Part shown: positions 23,354-34,370 of the stretch, piece by piece
How positions within the stretch are numbered: the first letter of the stretch is position 1
Layout: each line of letters starts with the position of its first letter
Origin: Bradysia coprophila
Taxonomy: Eukaryota > Arthropoda > Insecta > Diptera > Sciaridae
Assembly (NCBI RefSeq): GCF_014529535.1
Contig: NW_023503296.1
Location: 62,001 to 126,000, forward strand
Direction: 5' to 3'
Length of the DNA: 64,000 bases
Notes under the pieces: generated by a model
What the model was told of the DNA's origin: nothing
Database searches by the model: none
The model's input: only the letters and a program-made list of their open reading frames with translations
Translations under genes and position numbers: made by a program

Positions 23354-26300
23354 ATGAAAACCGACACAGCATCAGATGGTGCTTACATAAACGAAGCTCT
23401 AAAATGTTCCTCCTTGAATATATCAAACCCGAAAGAAGACGAGCCCCATGGTGGATTAAAAGGATCAAACGAATATATCTGTAAGTAACCAATTTCTGTC
23501 TTTACTAATCAAAGCCTGTGTAAGTGTATATCAGTGCCACGATCAGTTTTCACAGGATACCATTCTCTTAAAAACGTATGCTCCACGACTTTTATTTATG
23601 AGTGATTGTTAATATGCCCCTTACAGGAGTGTAGATCTAGTGTATCATCGTAGAAAAATAAATTGGATGTCACATTGAAGACATGACGGATGAAATTCGA
23701 AAAAGGATTTTTTTTTAAATCAAACGCCAATCGTGTCTGGCACGACAGACCTTTGATCGAAAATGTTGTTTTCAAATAACATTCGTTTTGTTACATACGA
23801 GAACTTTTAGACAGAGCTTATCGCTTATTTACATTCGGTGTCCATAACAGATGACTAGTTGTTGACGTTAAGAAAGTAGCGAACTTCTCTATCTACACCG
23901 GGATTTTCGTTGATAATCATTGATATGTTTACAATTTGAATTTTCTTCGTATCGCTGTGTAACAATGTCTTTGTTTAAGAGGATAACGTAACATTTGCTT
24001 GGATTTCGTACTGGAATAATTGCTTGTCATTCAGCCGTTATATCAATAAACATAAGTTTAGCTATTTTACATTTTGATGCAATGCATTTATTAAAAGTTT
24101 TGCTATTTTAATTGCAAATAACACTCTCAACTTACCGGTATAATAAGCATATTTAGCATTGTTAATAGACCAAATGATTGCTTTATTATTTAATCAACAA
24201 GTAGTAATGAATTAAACATGCCAGGTTGTATACTGGGAGCTTGCACTGAAACGTCATTATGCTAAAGAGAAGAAAGGTTAAATGATAAATGACATAAACA
24301 TGTTCTTAGTTAGTTTGCTCAATTTATTCCTCAAATAATGTAAAATGTCAGACCCGACGATAGCAATACATTTTAATATTAAAATTATTTCAATTGCATG
24401 GACTTTCACGTTTAGTGTAGAGGTGCATTTAAGCTGTCTTAGGGGATTCCGTTTTCATACAGTTTTGTCTCCGTTTACTTGACAGATGTGTTTGGATAAT
24501 AGAATTGGGGGCGTGGTTGAAGTAAACGGATGGAAAAGTTTTTTTTTGAAGACTGATGACTTATTTTAGTGTCCGGGACACCGGGACACCTCACAGCTTT
24601 GAAGTAAAAACTTCGACTGACAACAGATTAAACGGATGAAATAGTCATTTACATACCTAGGGATGAAAAAATGAAAATGGTGATTACGGTTCTGGTTCTG
24701 AGATTTTGTTTTGAAGAGTGTTGTCCTCGAAGGCCGAGCTGATAGAGAGAGAGATGCTGCGACCACACAAGTGAAAATTACAAACTTCAACCTATTACGT
24801 AGTACATTTTACTCGTGAAGACACTCTGAAACGACGTTTAACCCTGCTATCGTTGGACAGAACGGACAGATTGGCTCAGTGCTACTGAGTTCGTAAGCAA
24901 ACTCAAGCTTTATAATTTGGGTATTTGGAGTGCTTAGAGTTTCCATCTAATAGTACACAGTTGAATGACGTATGTTATGGGTGACTTCATACCATGAATT
25001 CTGTGTCCATAATATCTGAGTCTAGTTCGTTAGTAATGTCTTATTTAGTTAGTTAGGCGTAAAGCCCGTTAACAGTGCTGTTGTTATGAAGAAAAAAATA
25101 ATTGTCTATCGAGTGCTGAAATATGACCACTTCGCCTTTCATTTTCACTATACTTTAGTCAAAAGAGTGAAAAGATTTATTGATTTATTACAAACCTTGT
25201 CTTCGACTCGGGCTACAAACACCACTAAAAACACATCAAAAAATATTAATCATCAGCATGAAAATGCATGATTATTAACGGCCTCTGTCTCGGATCAGGT
25301 TCAAAAATGTTCGTATCAAAACGCGACTCTTTAACTTTATCTCTCGTGATTTCTCGGCTATACATCAAGTTAAATTGAAAAGATTTTTCCTGCTCATCGA
25401 ATCATTTCACTCAGTTTTCATATCACTTACAATATCTTTACGATCTGTGGGTTACAGTTGATTAAATCCAGCAAAAACATTCGTTTTTCTCTATCGAAAA
25501 TGATTATGACGATGAAAATTGAGTCGACCTTGGCAATGGTTGGGAGATTAATGTGTTCTATTGTCAGTCAATATTATACCTACTGATATAATCGGTGTCG
25601 TTTTTGAAAAACAATCCAAACAGATTGTTATGCAAACTTTCATGCAATTTCATTAATTAATAACAAAAAAAAGTCGGTTTCGCAAAATTGCGGAAGTTGT
25701 GGTCATAAAAACAGTATCAGTATCATACAGTAAAATTGCTCAAAGAATCAGGTAGCGAGAAAACCTGATATAATTTTGTAATGTGACCCTGTTCGTATTT
25801 CAATTTCTATATTTTATCTATGCCAAAGAGAGTCTCTTATTTTTAACCCCTTTTTCCTTTTTTTTTTTGCTAATTGCAGTAACCTCGGACGATGATCAAC
25901 CATTAAAACGTTTCACATTTAACAATTTCAAAGACTGGACGCGACGAAAGGCAAAGAGTACCCTGACAAAAAAGTTATTGTACAAACGTCTACCAATTTT
26001 ACGATGGTTACCACAATACAGTGCAGATGATGCTGTGGGTGATCTAGTAGCCGGTATCACAGTCGGCCTAACCGTAATTCCTCAGGCATTAGCTTATGCA
26101 GGAATTGCTGGTGTTCCGGTTGCAGTGAGTTTTTCACACGGCCAACACAATGAGCACTTTCAATTTAAATAATTTTCTTTTTCACAGTATGGCTTGTACA
26201 GTTCCTTTATCGGTTGTTTCATTTATATTATTCTGGGTAGCTGCAAAGACATACCAATGGGTCCAACGGCCATTGCATCATTGTTAACGTTTCAGTCAAC

Positions 26301-28052
26301 TGGTGGAAGTTGGCAGAAAGCGGTACTGTTGAGTTTTGTAGCTGGCATCATCGAATTGCTGATGGGAATTTTCGGGCTTGGTTTTCTTGTGGACTTTGTT
26401 TCGGGACCAGTTGCTTCGGGCTTTACGTCAGCCGTGGCATTGATTATTGTTACGTCTCAAGTCAAAGACATACTAGGCATTAGTGCAAAGGGTGCAACAT
26501 TCCTAGATATATGGAAGTCAATTTTCCAGGATATTCACAATTTAAGAGCATGGGACACCGTTTTGGGAGTAGTGTGCATAGCCGTTTTGCTTAGTATGAA
26601 GGTGGGGAGACAAATTGGATGAACCATTGACTCTTGCGGAAATTAACTTATTTTTCTTCGAATATTTGCAGATTTTAGCTTCAATTAAAATCGGTCCACA
26701 AGAAGACGACCAAAAAACCAAATCTCAACGAATTTTAAACAAAACATTTTGGCTCATCGGAACATCCAGGAATGCGATTTTGGTCATTGTGTGTGGTGTT
26801 GTTGGATACTCATTCAAGAATGCTAAAATGACGCCATTCAAACTGATTGGGGAAATACCGCCCGGTTTGCCCAGTGTCCAGTTGCCACCGTTTACCATGC
26901 AACCGGATTCGGACGAAACGTTTTCGGATATGATATCGAGCATGGGATCTGGATTGATTGTTGTACCGTTGATAGCGTTGATGGAAAGCATAGCCATCTG
27001 TAAGGCATTTTCCAATGGAAAGTCTGTCGACGCAACGCAGGTAAATGAGGATTAGGCAATTCGTTGGCATGATTTTTTTTTTTTGGCTCAGCATGATAGG
27101 TGTCTTAGGATTAACAATTTCTGAATCTCTGAATTCTTCTCATTTCAGGAACTAATTGCAATCGGTACATCGAATATCGTCAACTCATTTTTCCAAGGTT
27201 TTCCAATCACCGGATCATTGAGTCGAGGAGCTGTGAACAATGCTAGTGGTGTGCGAACACCCCTAGGCGGATTGTACACAGGTTCGATTATTAAAGAACA
27301 AAAAATTGAAAATTGTGCGATCGTTGACGATTGACTTTTGCAGGGCTTTTAGTTATATTCGCGCTTCTGTTTTTCACGCCGTACTTTGCATTCATTCCGA
27401 AGTCAACTCTTGCTGCTATCATAATTGCTGCCGTCGTTTTTATGGTTGAAGTCAAAGTACTTAAGCCAATGTGGCGTAGTAAAAGTATGTGAGATTTGTG
27501 GTCATACTTGTCGTTGCATCAAATTAATTTAATTTTTTTTTTAAATTAGAAACGGATCTTGTTCCTGGCCTGGGAGCATTTATCAGCTGTTTGGTACTTC
27601 GTTTGGAAATCGGAATCCTTGTCGGCATTGGCATCAATATGGCGTTTATACTGTACCATGCGGCTCGTCCGAAAATCTCCATCGAGACACTGGTCACCGT
27701 TAGCGGCACAAAGTATCTGATAATAACGCCCGACAGATGTCTCATATTCCCATCAGTCGATTACGTTCGCAATTTAGTATTGAAACAATCACTCCGACAG
27801 AATCTACCGGTTGTCATCGATTGTTCCCACATCTACGGAGCCGATTTTACCGCAGCCAAAGTGGTTGAATCGTTGACAAACGAATTTGCGGCCCGCCAAC
27901 AACCATTGTTTTACTACAATTTAAAGCCGAGCGTTTGTGCAATTTTTGAAGGACTAAAGCCGATCGATTTTGTCGTATATTATCGTGAGGATCAATTGGA
28001 TGATTTACTTAGAGAAAGTGCCTATAAGCCAAAGTCAGTATTAAATGTTTAG
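23354..28052 (+). CDS. Sodium-independent sulfate anion transporter, SLC26A11-type
   Basis: Seven coding exons: 23354..23480, 25880..26124, 26188..26601, 26672..27040, 27149..27281, 27344..27484 and 27550..28052. They give 643 aa in one continuous frame. The first exon is joined through a split Leu codon (T|TA) across a 2.4 kb intron. The SLC26/SulP family exchanges sulfate and other anions across membranes. A hydrophilic N-terminus is followed by the sulfate-transporter segment A-Y-G-L-Y-S-S-F-I-G and G-P-T-A-I-A-S-L-L. Next come about 10-14 membrane helices, with S-F-F-Q-G-F-P-I-T-G-S-L-S-R-G, and a C-terminal cytoplasmic STAS domain. Helices around V-P-L-I-A-L-M-E-S-I-A and the P-G-L-P dipeptides match the SLC26A11 branch. 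Exon 1 was chosen because its phase fits and an acceptor precedes it; it is less certain than the rest. A noncoding 5' exon probably exists upstream. Confidence 0.92.
23481..25879 (+). other. Intron 1 of the SLC26 gene
   Basis: A 2.4 kb intron between GTAAGT and TTGCAG, far longer than the other introns of this gene (63-108 bp). It is AT-rich. A minus-strand frame near 24566-24790 looks signal-peptide-like but begins with TTG, so it is not called. It may host regulatory elements. Confidence 0.6.
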
Positions 28053-28238
28053 TGGAAGGAAAGGACACTCTCGTACCTAATATTTTTGCACAGTGAATTT
28101 GTACTCATGATAATAATTATTGTTATATTGTCTGAGTGTTTTCTACTTTAATATAAGGATTTTAGACATTACCGATTAACTTTCAATAATTCGTAGAAAC
28201 GTAAGAAGGATGTACTTAATTTACTGATAGATGAGACA

Positions 28239-28244
28239 ATAAAA
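28239..28244 (+). promoter_or_regulatory. Poly(A) signal of the SLC26 gene
   Basis: AATAAA lies about 190 bp after the stop codon, in the correct orientation, followed by a GT/T-rich stretch. Confidence 0.55.
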
Positions 28245-28906
28245 TGAGTTTTGTATGTTTATGTTTCAAGTATGTTTTATGAGTTTCATTCATTTTTTTC
28301 CTGCCGCATATATACGAGTTTTACACCCAGAATGAGTATGGGAACGGTTTGTGCTGTGGTCCCATTTTTTATATTTTCGCTGTATTTTTCACTTTCCGCT
28401 GATGTACGCCAATTGAAGTAGTGCCTATTTATTACTTTATTGTATCTGCGTCTCGAGTGCATCTTCAAAAACTTGTAAAATGTACTAAAAACCCTTTTTC
28501 ATTCAGGCGGACCAAAAACGTCACATTCTCTCACCAGAAAACAACAACAACTTTCTCTCACTTTTTTTACACATTTCGTTCCCGGTCACGTCACTTTTCG
28601 TGTCCAGTTATGTCAATTTTATTTAGAAACTTCTTACATTTTATTTTGTTTTCATGCCTTGGGCATAAATTACGGAATTTTTCTCGCAATTTAGGCCCTC
28701 AGCATGAAAAGTTGTATTACAGTCTTTCATTATTGGAAAGCAGTTCCAATATTTTGTTGAGATAATTTCTTTGTTTATTCTTCTCATTGTACTTTCTTTT
28801 GTCGAACGTAGTTCAATAAATAATTCGATCTAAAACAAAAATCGTATGTCCAAAATGGAAAAATTATTAAACGAAAACGAGAAAGTACGGCATTAAAAAG
28901 TAAGAC

Positions 28907-29153
28907 TGTTGATTCTTCAACACTAACTAGTACGACTAGCTACCAGCTAGACTCTAGTTTCTTCGAATAGGATGTGGACTTTGGGGGATTTGAGGATAAA
29001 CACTTAATTCGGGCGTGTTGCCCTTTCAACGTTCGTATTTATTCTGAGGAAAACTATTTTTACTTCCACAAATCAGTGCCAATTCGATTGTTCTTTTTAT
29101 TTAACCGAGCACTTCGATTGCAAATGAAAACCATTACCGTTCGAGATCCAACA
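28907..29153 (-). repeat. LTR (3' LTR in element orientation)
   Basis: It begins TGTTGATTCTTCAACAC and ends GAGATCCAACA on the plus strand. It is nearly identical to 30785-31031 and is preceded by AAGAC. Confidence 0.9.
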
Positions 29154-29269
29154 TCCTCCCACTATTTTTACGATAGTAAAAATACATAAATCTTGAACGG
29201 ATCCCACTTCGTCGTAGCTGTCCTTTATCGACTACCAATTGTCCAGTGTCTCTATCGACAACCAATTGT

Positions 29270-29790
29270 CTACTGTCTCTATCGACGACCAATTTCTTCG
29301 GCTTTACGGAATCAACCAACCACTTCTTCTTCGGACTGATAAATCTGATCGAATGACCAAAATCGACACGCGTCTTGACCAATCGAATGCTTTCAATCAA
29401 ATTTACGAACTTTCCGGCTTTACGGAATCGACCAACCTTCTTCGGCTTTACGGAATCGACCAACCTTTTCTTCTTCGGCTTTACGGAATCGACCAACCTT
29501 TTCTTCTTCGGCTTTACGGAATCAACCAACCAACACTGCTTCGGCTTTACGGAATCGACTAACCATTTCTTCCTCGGCTTTACGGAATCGACTAACCATT
29601 TCTTCTTCGGCTTTACGGAATCAACCAACCAACACTGCTTCGGCTTTACGGAATCGACCAACCTTCTTCGGCTTTACGAAATCCACCAACCTTTTCTTCT
29701 TCGACTTACGGAATCAACCAACCAACACTGCTTCGGCTTTACGGAATCGACCAACCTTCTTCGGCTTTACGGAATCGACCAACCTTTTCT
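29270..29790. repeat. Minisatellite B, ~33 bp unit
   Basis: About a dozen units of CGGCTTTACGGAATCGACCA followed by ACC and a TTCTTCTT-type spacer, with 21-36 bp length variants, all multiples of three. It is open in more than one frame on both strands; the minus frame repeats V-D-S-V-K-P-K-K-K-W-L. It lies in the distal internal segment of the LTR element. Short GCTTCGCTATGACAAC units follow to about 29920. Confidence 0.85.
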
Positions 29791-30033
29791 TCTTCGGACA
29801 ACCAAATTGCTGCTTCGCTATGACAACCGAATTGCTGCTTCGCTATGACAACCGAATTGCTGCTTTTTTCAGACAATGTTGCTTCGCTCCTACAGTCAAT
29901 ATTGCTTCGCTGTGACAGTCAATGTTGAGCCATGGAAAAAACGTTACTCGTACACCAATTGACGATTACGTAACGATTTTCACTTTCCCATTACAAAATC
30001 ACCAGCCCCAAAAGTCCACCCGGGGGCGCCAAA

Positions 30034-30171
30034 TGTTGACGCAACACAACAATTCGGGCGTGCTGCCCTTACAACGTCTGTATTTATTCTGTCATAATTT
30101 CTTTCTACGAGTAATCGATAGGTTTTACTTAAACCGCAAACTGCGATCGACATACTATCGGAGTTTCAACA
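30034..30171 (-). repeat. Middle LTR-like repeat, diverged and shorter
   Basis: It starts TGTTGACGCAACACAAC and ends GAGTTTCAACA. It shares AATTCGGGCGTG-T/C-TGCCCTT and the CGT-TGTATTTATTCTG core with the outer LTRs but lacks about 110 bp. It is followed by TCCTCCCAC and preceded by the same PBS-like motif as the outer LTR. Confidence 0.8.
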
Positions 30172-30267
30172 TCCTCCCACCAATTATTTTCCCGAAATAA
30201 TTTCAACGATTTTGTTCCTTGCTCCCACCGTTTAGAACGACTTATTTATTGGAGAATGAGCTCCTCA

Positions 30268-30650
30268 CATTGACGAGTTGCTATTTGTCCCTTTGACCGG
30301 TTGTCCCATTGACGAACGCCTTTTTTCGCCATTGACAAACGCATTTTTTCGTCCCATTGACGACTGATTGCGCGTCCCACTGACGGCTGTCCCATTGACC
30401 ATAAACGTTTGGTCGTTCCAATGACGATTCCTCTATGTCCCATTGACGGTCTCTTGATTGCGTCCCACTGACGACTTTCGGTTTGCGTCCCATTGACGAC
30501 TTTCTGTTTGCGTCCCATTGACGACTTTAGTTTTTTCGTCCCATTGACGAGTGCTTGTGCGTCCCATTGACGGCTTCTTGTGCGTCCCCTTGCGACCCCT
30601 GTATGATTGTCGAATTCCATCGTTTCGTCCCATTGACTGTTTTTGGTTCC
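30268..30650. repeat. Minisatellite A, GTCCCATTGACG units
   Basis: About 15 imperfect units carry the core GTCCCATTGACG with 9-20 bp variable spacers. On the minus strand it is largely open, encoding variations on V-N-G-T and R-Q-W-D. It lies in the proximal internal segment of the LTR element. Confidence 0.85.
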
Positions 30651-30784
30651 CACATAGGTAAACATTCGACATTGACCAAAAACCATTGCCGTTCTATTAA
30701 CCGATTTGTTTGTCCCAATGACAAAAAACACAGCAACGGTTTTCCAATTTCTTCAACCTCAAAAGTCCACCCGGGGGCGCCAAA

Positions 30785-31031
30785 TGTTGATTCTTCAACA
30801 CTAACCAGTACGACTAGCTACCAGCTAGACTCTAGTTTCTTCGAATAGGATGTGGACTTTGGGGGATTTGAGGATAAACACTTAATTCGGGCGTGTTGCC
30901 CTTTCAACGTTCGTATTTATTCTGAGGAAAACTATTTTTACTTCCACAAATCAGTGCCAATTCGATTGTTCTTTTTATTTAACCGAGCACTTCGATTGCA
31001 AATGAAAACCATTACCGTTCGAGATCCAACA
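30785..31031 (-). repeat. LTR (5' LTR in element orientation)
   Basis: It is nearly identical to 28907-29153 and is followed on the plus strand by the AAGAC target duplication. The PBS-like motif abuts its inner edge. Confidence 0.9.
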
Positions 31032-31114
31032 AAGACTCATTGAAACAAACTTTTTATTGTTTACCTGTTGTCTTCGGAAAGACGCACAGAGTTTAGAGGA
31101 TCTATGTACGATAC

Positions 31115-31272
31115 GTGAGAGAGAGAGAGAGAGAGAGAGAGAGTAATGCGTGAGAGAGAGTAATGCGAGAGAGAGAGTAATGCGAGAGAGAGAGTAATGC
31201 GGGAGAGAGAGTAATGCGTGAGAGAGAGTAATGCGTGAGAGAGAGTAATGCGTGAGAGAGAGTAATGCGGAC
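31115..31272. repeat. GA-rich minisatellite
   Basis: A (GA)n tract of about 28 bp is followed by eight to nine units of TAATGCG plus GAGAGAGAG (about 17 bp). All six frames look repetitive, so the ORFs here are artefacts. Confidence 0.9.
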
Positions 31273-32113
31273 CTTCCATTTAACCGTGTCATTCGTTTTT
31301 CCAATACTCTCTCTAGCAAACAAACTATCAGCTCTATGTGTTAAATTCACACCTTATTTCTTTGCATTCTACAAACACTATTCTACATTTTGACTGACTA
31401 CGCCGAAATTTACATGTAAATTCTAAAGGCTACTTGATACTTTCACCACCTTAATAAAAGTAGTTTGCTTGCTAGAGAGGAGAGTATTGGTTTTTCGCAA
31501 GCCTAATCTCGATTCGTGGGAACTCAGGCAGCTGGGTGAGTTATTACAACAACACTGCATTCAATCCAATTTTACAAAACTTTTTTTTTACCTGGAAAAT
31601 TGATTATCGGGGGGTCGTGAAGTCTAAAATATTGAAATTTACAACACTTAGAGAACACACGACCTTTCTTGTTTTGAACGACAAACAGAGCTGTAGCTCT
31701 CCTCTTACCCAAACGGATCATGTGAAGTGAATCAAATGAAGCAGAGACAAAACAAGACTACAAAAAGCAAAAATTTTACCTAACGAAATTAAAAACGGAA
31801 TTACTTTTCTTTACTGGAAATCAATGAAAAGCGCCCTTTGTCAATGTGCTGATCTTGCCAAAGTGTTAGTTTCGTTTGTGTAGTGATCCAAATTGGATAA
31901 AGTCTTCAAATGGCATAATATATTACCCATACCCATCTATCACATGGAAGAGGGTATGTGGTGTTGCTTAGCCTTGACTTAGAACAAGGCATTTAGTAGT
32001 GTTACCATTTATTTTTTTAGACACAAAGTATGTTGTTTTACCTATCCTTCACGTCAAACAAAATACATATGTACTGTTGCATTCCCAAATTTGGAACCAT
32101 TCGGGTTGTGTTA
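31273..32113. other. Gene-free AT-rich stretch
   Basis: I see no supported gene. ORFs in this stretch are short and lack recognisable domains or splice partners. Confidence 0.35.
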
Positions 32114-32343
32114 CAGTCAAAGGCAGTCAATTTACAGCATAAATTTGCTTCAGCTGTTTTTCAGCTGATCTACACATACAATCAAAACTGGTTTTCCTTG
32201 TTCATACGGTTGAAGCTGCAACACGCACGCGCATGATAGTGGTAAAACCGTATAAAGACGTATAAACGGTTGTGATTGTTTGTATGGATCAGCTGAAAAA
32301 CAGCTGAAGCTAATTTATGCTGAAAATTGACTGCCTTTGACTG
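32114..32343. mobile_element. Tc1/mariner-type MITE
   Basis: Terminal inverted repeats CAGTCAAAGGCAGTCAATTT... are about 60 bp long, extending through CAGCTGTTTTTCAGCTGATC. The ends start with CAGT and TA flanks both sides (32112-32113, 32344-32345). It is 230 bp without an ORF. The family assignment rests on the CAGT ends and TA flanks. Confidence 0.85.
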
Positions 32344-32755
32344 TACCCGTTCTTTTTTACAATTCTATCGATCATACACCAGTACATATTCGCGACAGGT
32401 CTCAAATCCACGCAATGTTAGGAGCTTCGACTATATTCCAGTTCTATCATTGTTCCATTCGTTCATCCATTGAGTGCATTTTAAGGATATGAAGGCAATA
32501 GATTTTGAAAATTGCAAGAGTTTTAAACATTCAGTCTGTCCTTTGTGCTTTTCGTTTTATTTAGTCTCATCCGATTATATTACTCGTGCATCTACATTTA
32601 ACTGTGCAATATGTGAGTTTTATCGCATACGCGGTGTGATTCCCCGAAAAAATTATTCACCTAGGATATATAAACAAACATTATACTTTTGTAAATTGTC
32701 AAAGTGTCATTCGCATATCTTGTTGTCTCGTTTTCGCTTATGCGATAATAGGAGA

Positions 32756-33004
32756 TTATTCACCTCTGTCCACATGTTTATTTAGACACTTGGGGAGTTG
32801 TTGCATGAGCCGAAGGCGAATGTTATAACCCCAAGTGTCTAAATAAACATTTGGACAGAGGTGAATACGCTATTTTATCTACCGACGGCGAAATAATAGC
32901 ACTTTTTCACTGCTATTATTTCACCTAGGTAGATAAAAAAGAATATGCACGTATGACAAGCCGTCTCGGCAAGCCTCGACCGCTAAATCATACGTGCATA
33001 ATAT
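32756..33004. repeat. Three adjacent long hairpins
   Basis: Hairpin 1 (about 32758-32867) pairs TATTCACCTCTGTCC... with GGACAGAGGTGAATA. Hairpin 2 (about 32871-32943) pairs TTTATCTACC...GAAATAATAGCA with its complement. Hairpin 3 (about 32943-33004) pairs AATATGCACGTATGA with TCATACGTGCATAATATT. The three are separated by almost nothing. Loops or arms contain GCCGAAGGCGAA, CCGACGGCGAA and CCGTCTCGGC. Confidence 0.85.
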
Positions 33005-33173
33005 TTATTAACATGGAATGTTATACCTTCTCAGTTGAAGCATAAATTTCCCTTTTTTTATTTTGCAATAAATTTCCATTCATTCCTCTTATTCTCTTGC
33101 TGTAAGTCATGGGTTTTACAAAAGAAAATACACCGTACGCAACACGTTCACTATGATTAAAAATGTATGGAAA

Positions 33174-34036
33174 TGTGAAGAAACGAGCCATCAGAACAGT
33201 CGGAGCGTTTGCTGCGACTGAGCCCCGTACAAACCCGTATATCTATTGCGTACGTGACCCTAGTGCGTCTGTCACCCTACTTTGACCGTAAGCCTATGCG
33301 CCGGTTAAAGTAGTTAAAGTAAAATTATTATGTAATGTGTACATCTTAGAAATTGCGCATAGCTCAATTACGAAGCCCCGTACGACGTTCCTTTCAAATA
33401 AAACAAAAATTTCAAATAGCCCTAAAATTTTAATTTATTGAGTATAAATACACATAGGGCCTAGTATCGGCCTCCGAGGATCCAAATTTAATTTTTTTTT
33501 CAACTACATTCTATTCGGCCTTTGATTACCTTCCAAATGAAACAAAAAATACGAAAAACGGATGAAATTTGCTCGAGTTATATGTAAAATACACATAGGG
33601 CCCTAGTAGCATTTCACTTCTAAGGCCCTAACTCACGGTCCACTCACCCGATTTTTTCCTGGAATGGTATTGACAATACCTATCATTTGCCGTGTCATTT
33701 ACATTTCCATCGTTTATTTTGCCATAAATATCACCAAAAGACCTTAAATCACTTAGGTGGCCCTAACTCACGAAGGGCCGACCCGAATATGCCCATCTTC
33801 GAACTTAGCCTCACTATTTTGACTATCTTTCAGGGATTTTTTTTTTTGAAGTCGGATTTGATTTACTCAAGATATCGACGTGACAGACAGACGGACAGAC
33901 GGCCCAAATTTTTATTGCGGATTCGTCATCTATGAACATAGGCAAACACTTTGCCCTTACCGTCTGCTTCGAATTCCATCAATTACACACGGCATCGTAA
34001 TCCTATAAGCCCCTTCGTACTTCGTACGGGGCTAAA
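33174..34036. mobile_element. ~840 bp dispersed repeat, copy 2 (inverted)
   Basis: The reverse complement of the repeat at 17955-18792, from CCATCAGAACAGTCGGAGCG to CGTACGGGGCTAAAAA. It contains the same GGCCCTAACTC and TGAACATAGGCAAACACTTT landmarks, with an insertion of about 60 bp near 33284-33345. Confidence 0.85.
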
Positions 34037-34060
34037 AACGTTAAATGTTAAAATTTTGTG

Positions 34061-34370
34061 CCCCTTGTTAACACGATAATTTGAGTAAATCTCAAACGAT
34101 TTTCAAAAACTTTTTCGAAACCTCAGGTCAAGTTCGAAAATGGGCGGTATCGGTTCAACCATCTGGTAGTAGTTCTCGAAAGAAGCCTTTTCTGCTCCTT
34201 GTTAACACGATAACTGGAGCAAAGTTCAACCGATTTTCAAAAACTTTTTTTTATTCGGCGAAGTATTGAAATCCCCAGGTCAAGTTCGAAAATGGGTGGC
34301 ATCGGTTCAACCATCTGGGAGTAGTTCTCAAAAGAAGCCTTTTCTACTCTTTGTTAAAACGATCTGGAGT
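34061..34370. repeat. Two-and-a-bit tandem units of ~140-155 bp
   Basis: Units begin CCTTGTTAACACGATAA and contain CAGGTCAAGTTCGAAAATGG and CATCTGG.AGTAGTTCTC followed by AAGCCTTTTCT. The second unit carries a small internal insertion. Confidence 0.75.

Larger units (their letters stand above)
28907..31031 (-). mobile_element. Composite non-autonomous LTR element with three LTR-like repeats
   Basis: The outer LTRs (28907-29153 and 30785-31031, both 247 bp) begin TGTTG and end CAACA. They differ at about one base as far as I can see. The 5-bp target duplication AAGAC flanks the insertion (28902-28906 and 31032-31036). The element reads on the minus strand: after the right LTR comes a PBS-like TTTGGCGCCCCCGGGTGG (30767-30784), and before the left LTR comes the purine-rich tract GTGGGAGGA (29154-29162). 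The middle LTR-like copy (30034-30171, 138 bp) has the same PBS-like and PPT-like neighbours, so the element holds two internal segments. Each segment is mostly minisatellite. An AATAAA on the minus strand in the LTR fits an R/U5 boundary. No gag, protease, RT or integrase is present, so it is TRIM-like and depends on proteins supplied in trans. Confidence 0.9.

Noticed and set aside
24566..24790. Minus-strand frame that looks like a signal peptide (K-F-V-I-F-T-C-V-V-A-A-S)
   Set aside because: The frame begins with TTG, not ATG. No splice partner supplies a start, and it lies inside the SLC26 intron.
28974..29189. 71 aa plus-strand ORF, repeated at 30852-31043
   Set aside because: It is the LTR read in one frame; both copies are LTRs on the opposite strand.
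30975..31350. Overlapping minus ORFs with L-S-L-T-H-Y-S repeats
   Set aside because: They are translations of the GA-rich minisatellite and are open in three frames because of the unit sequence.
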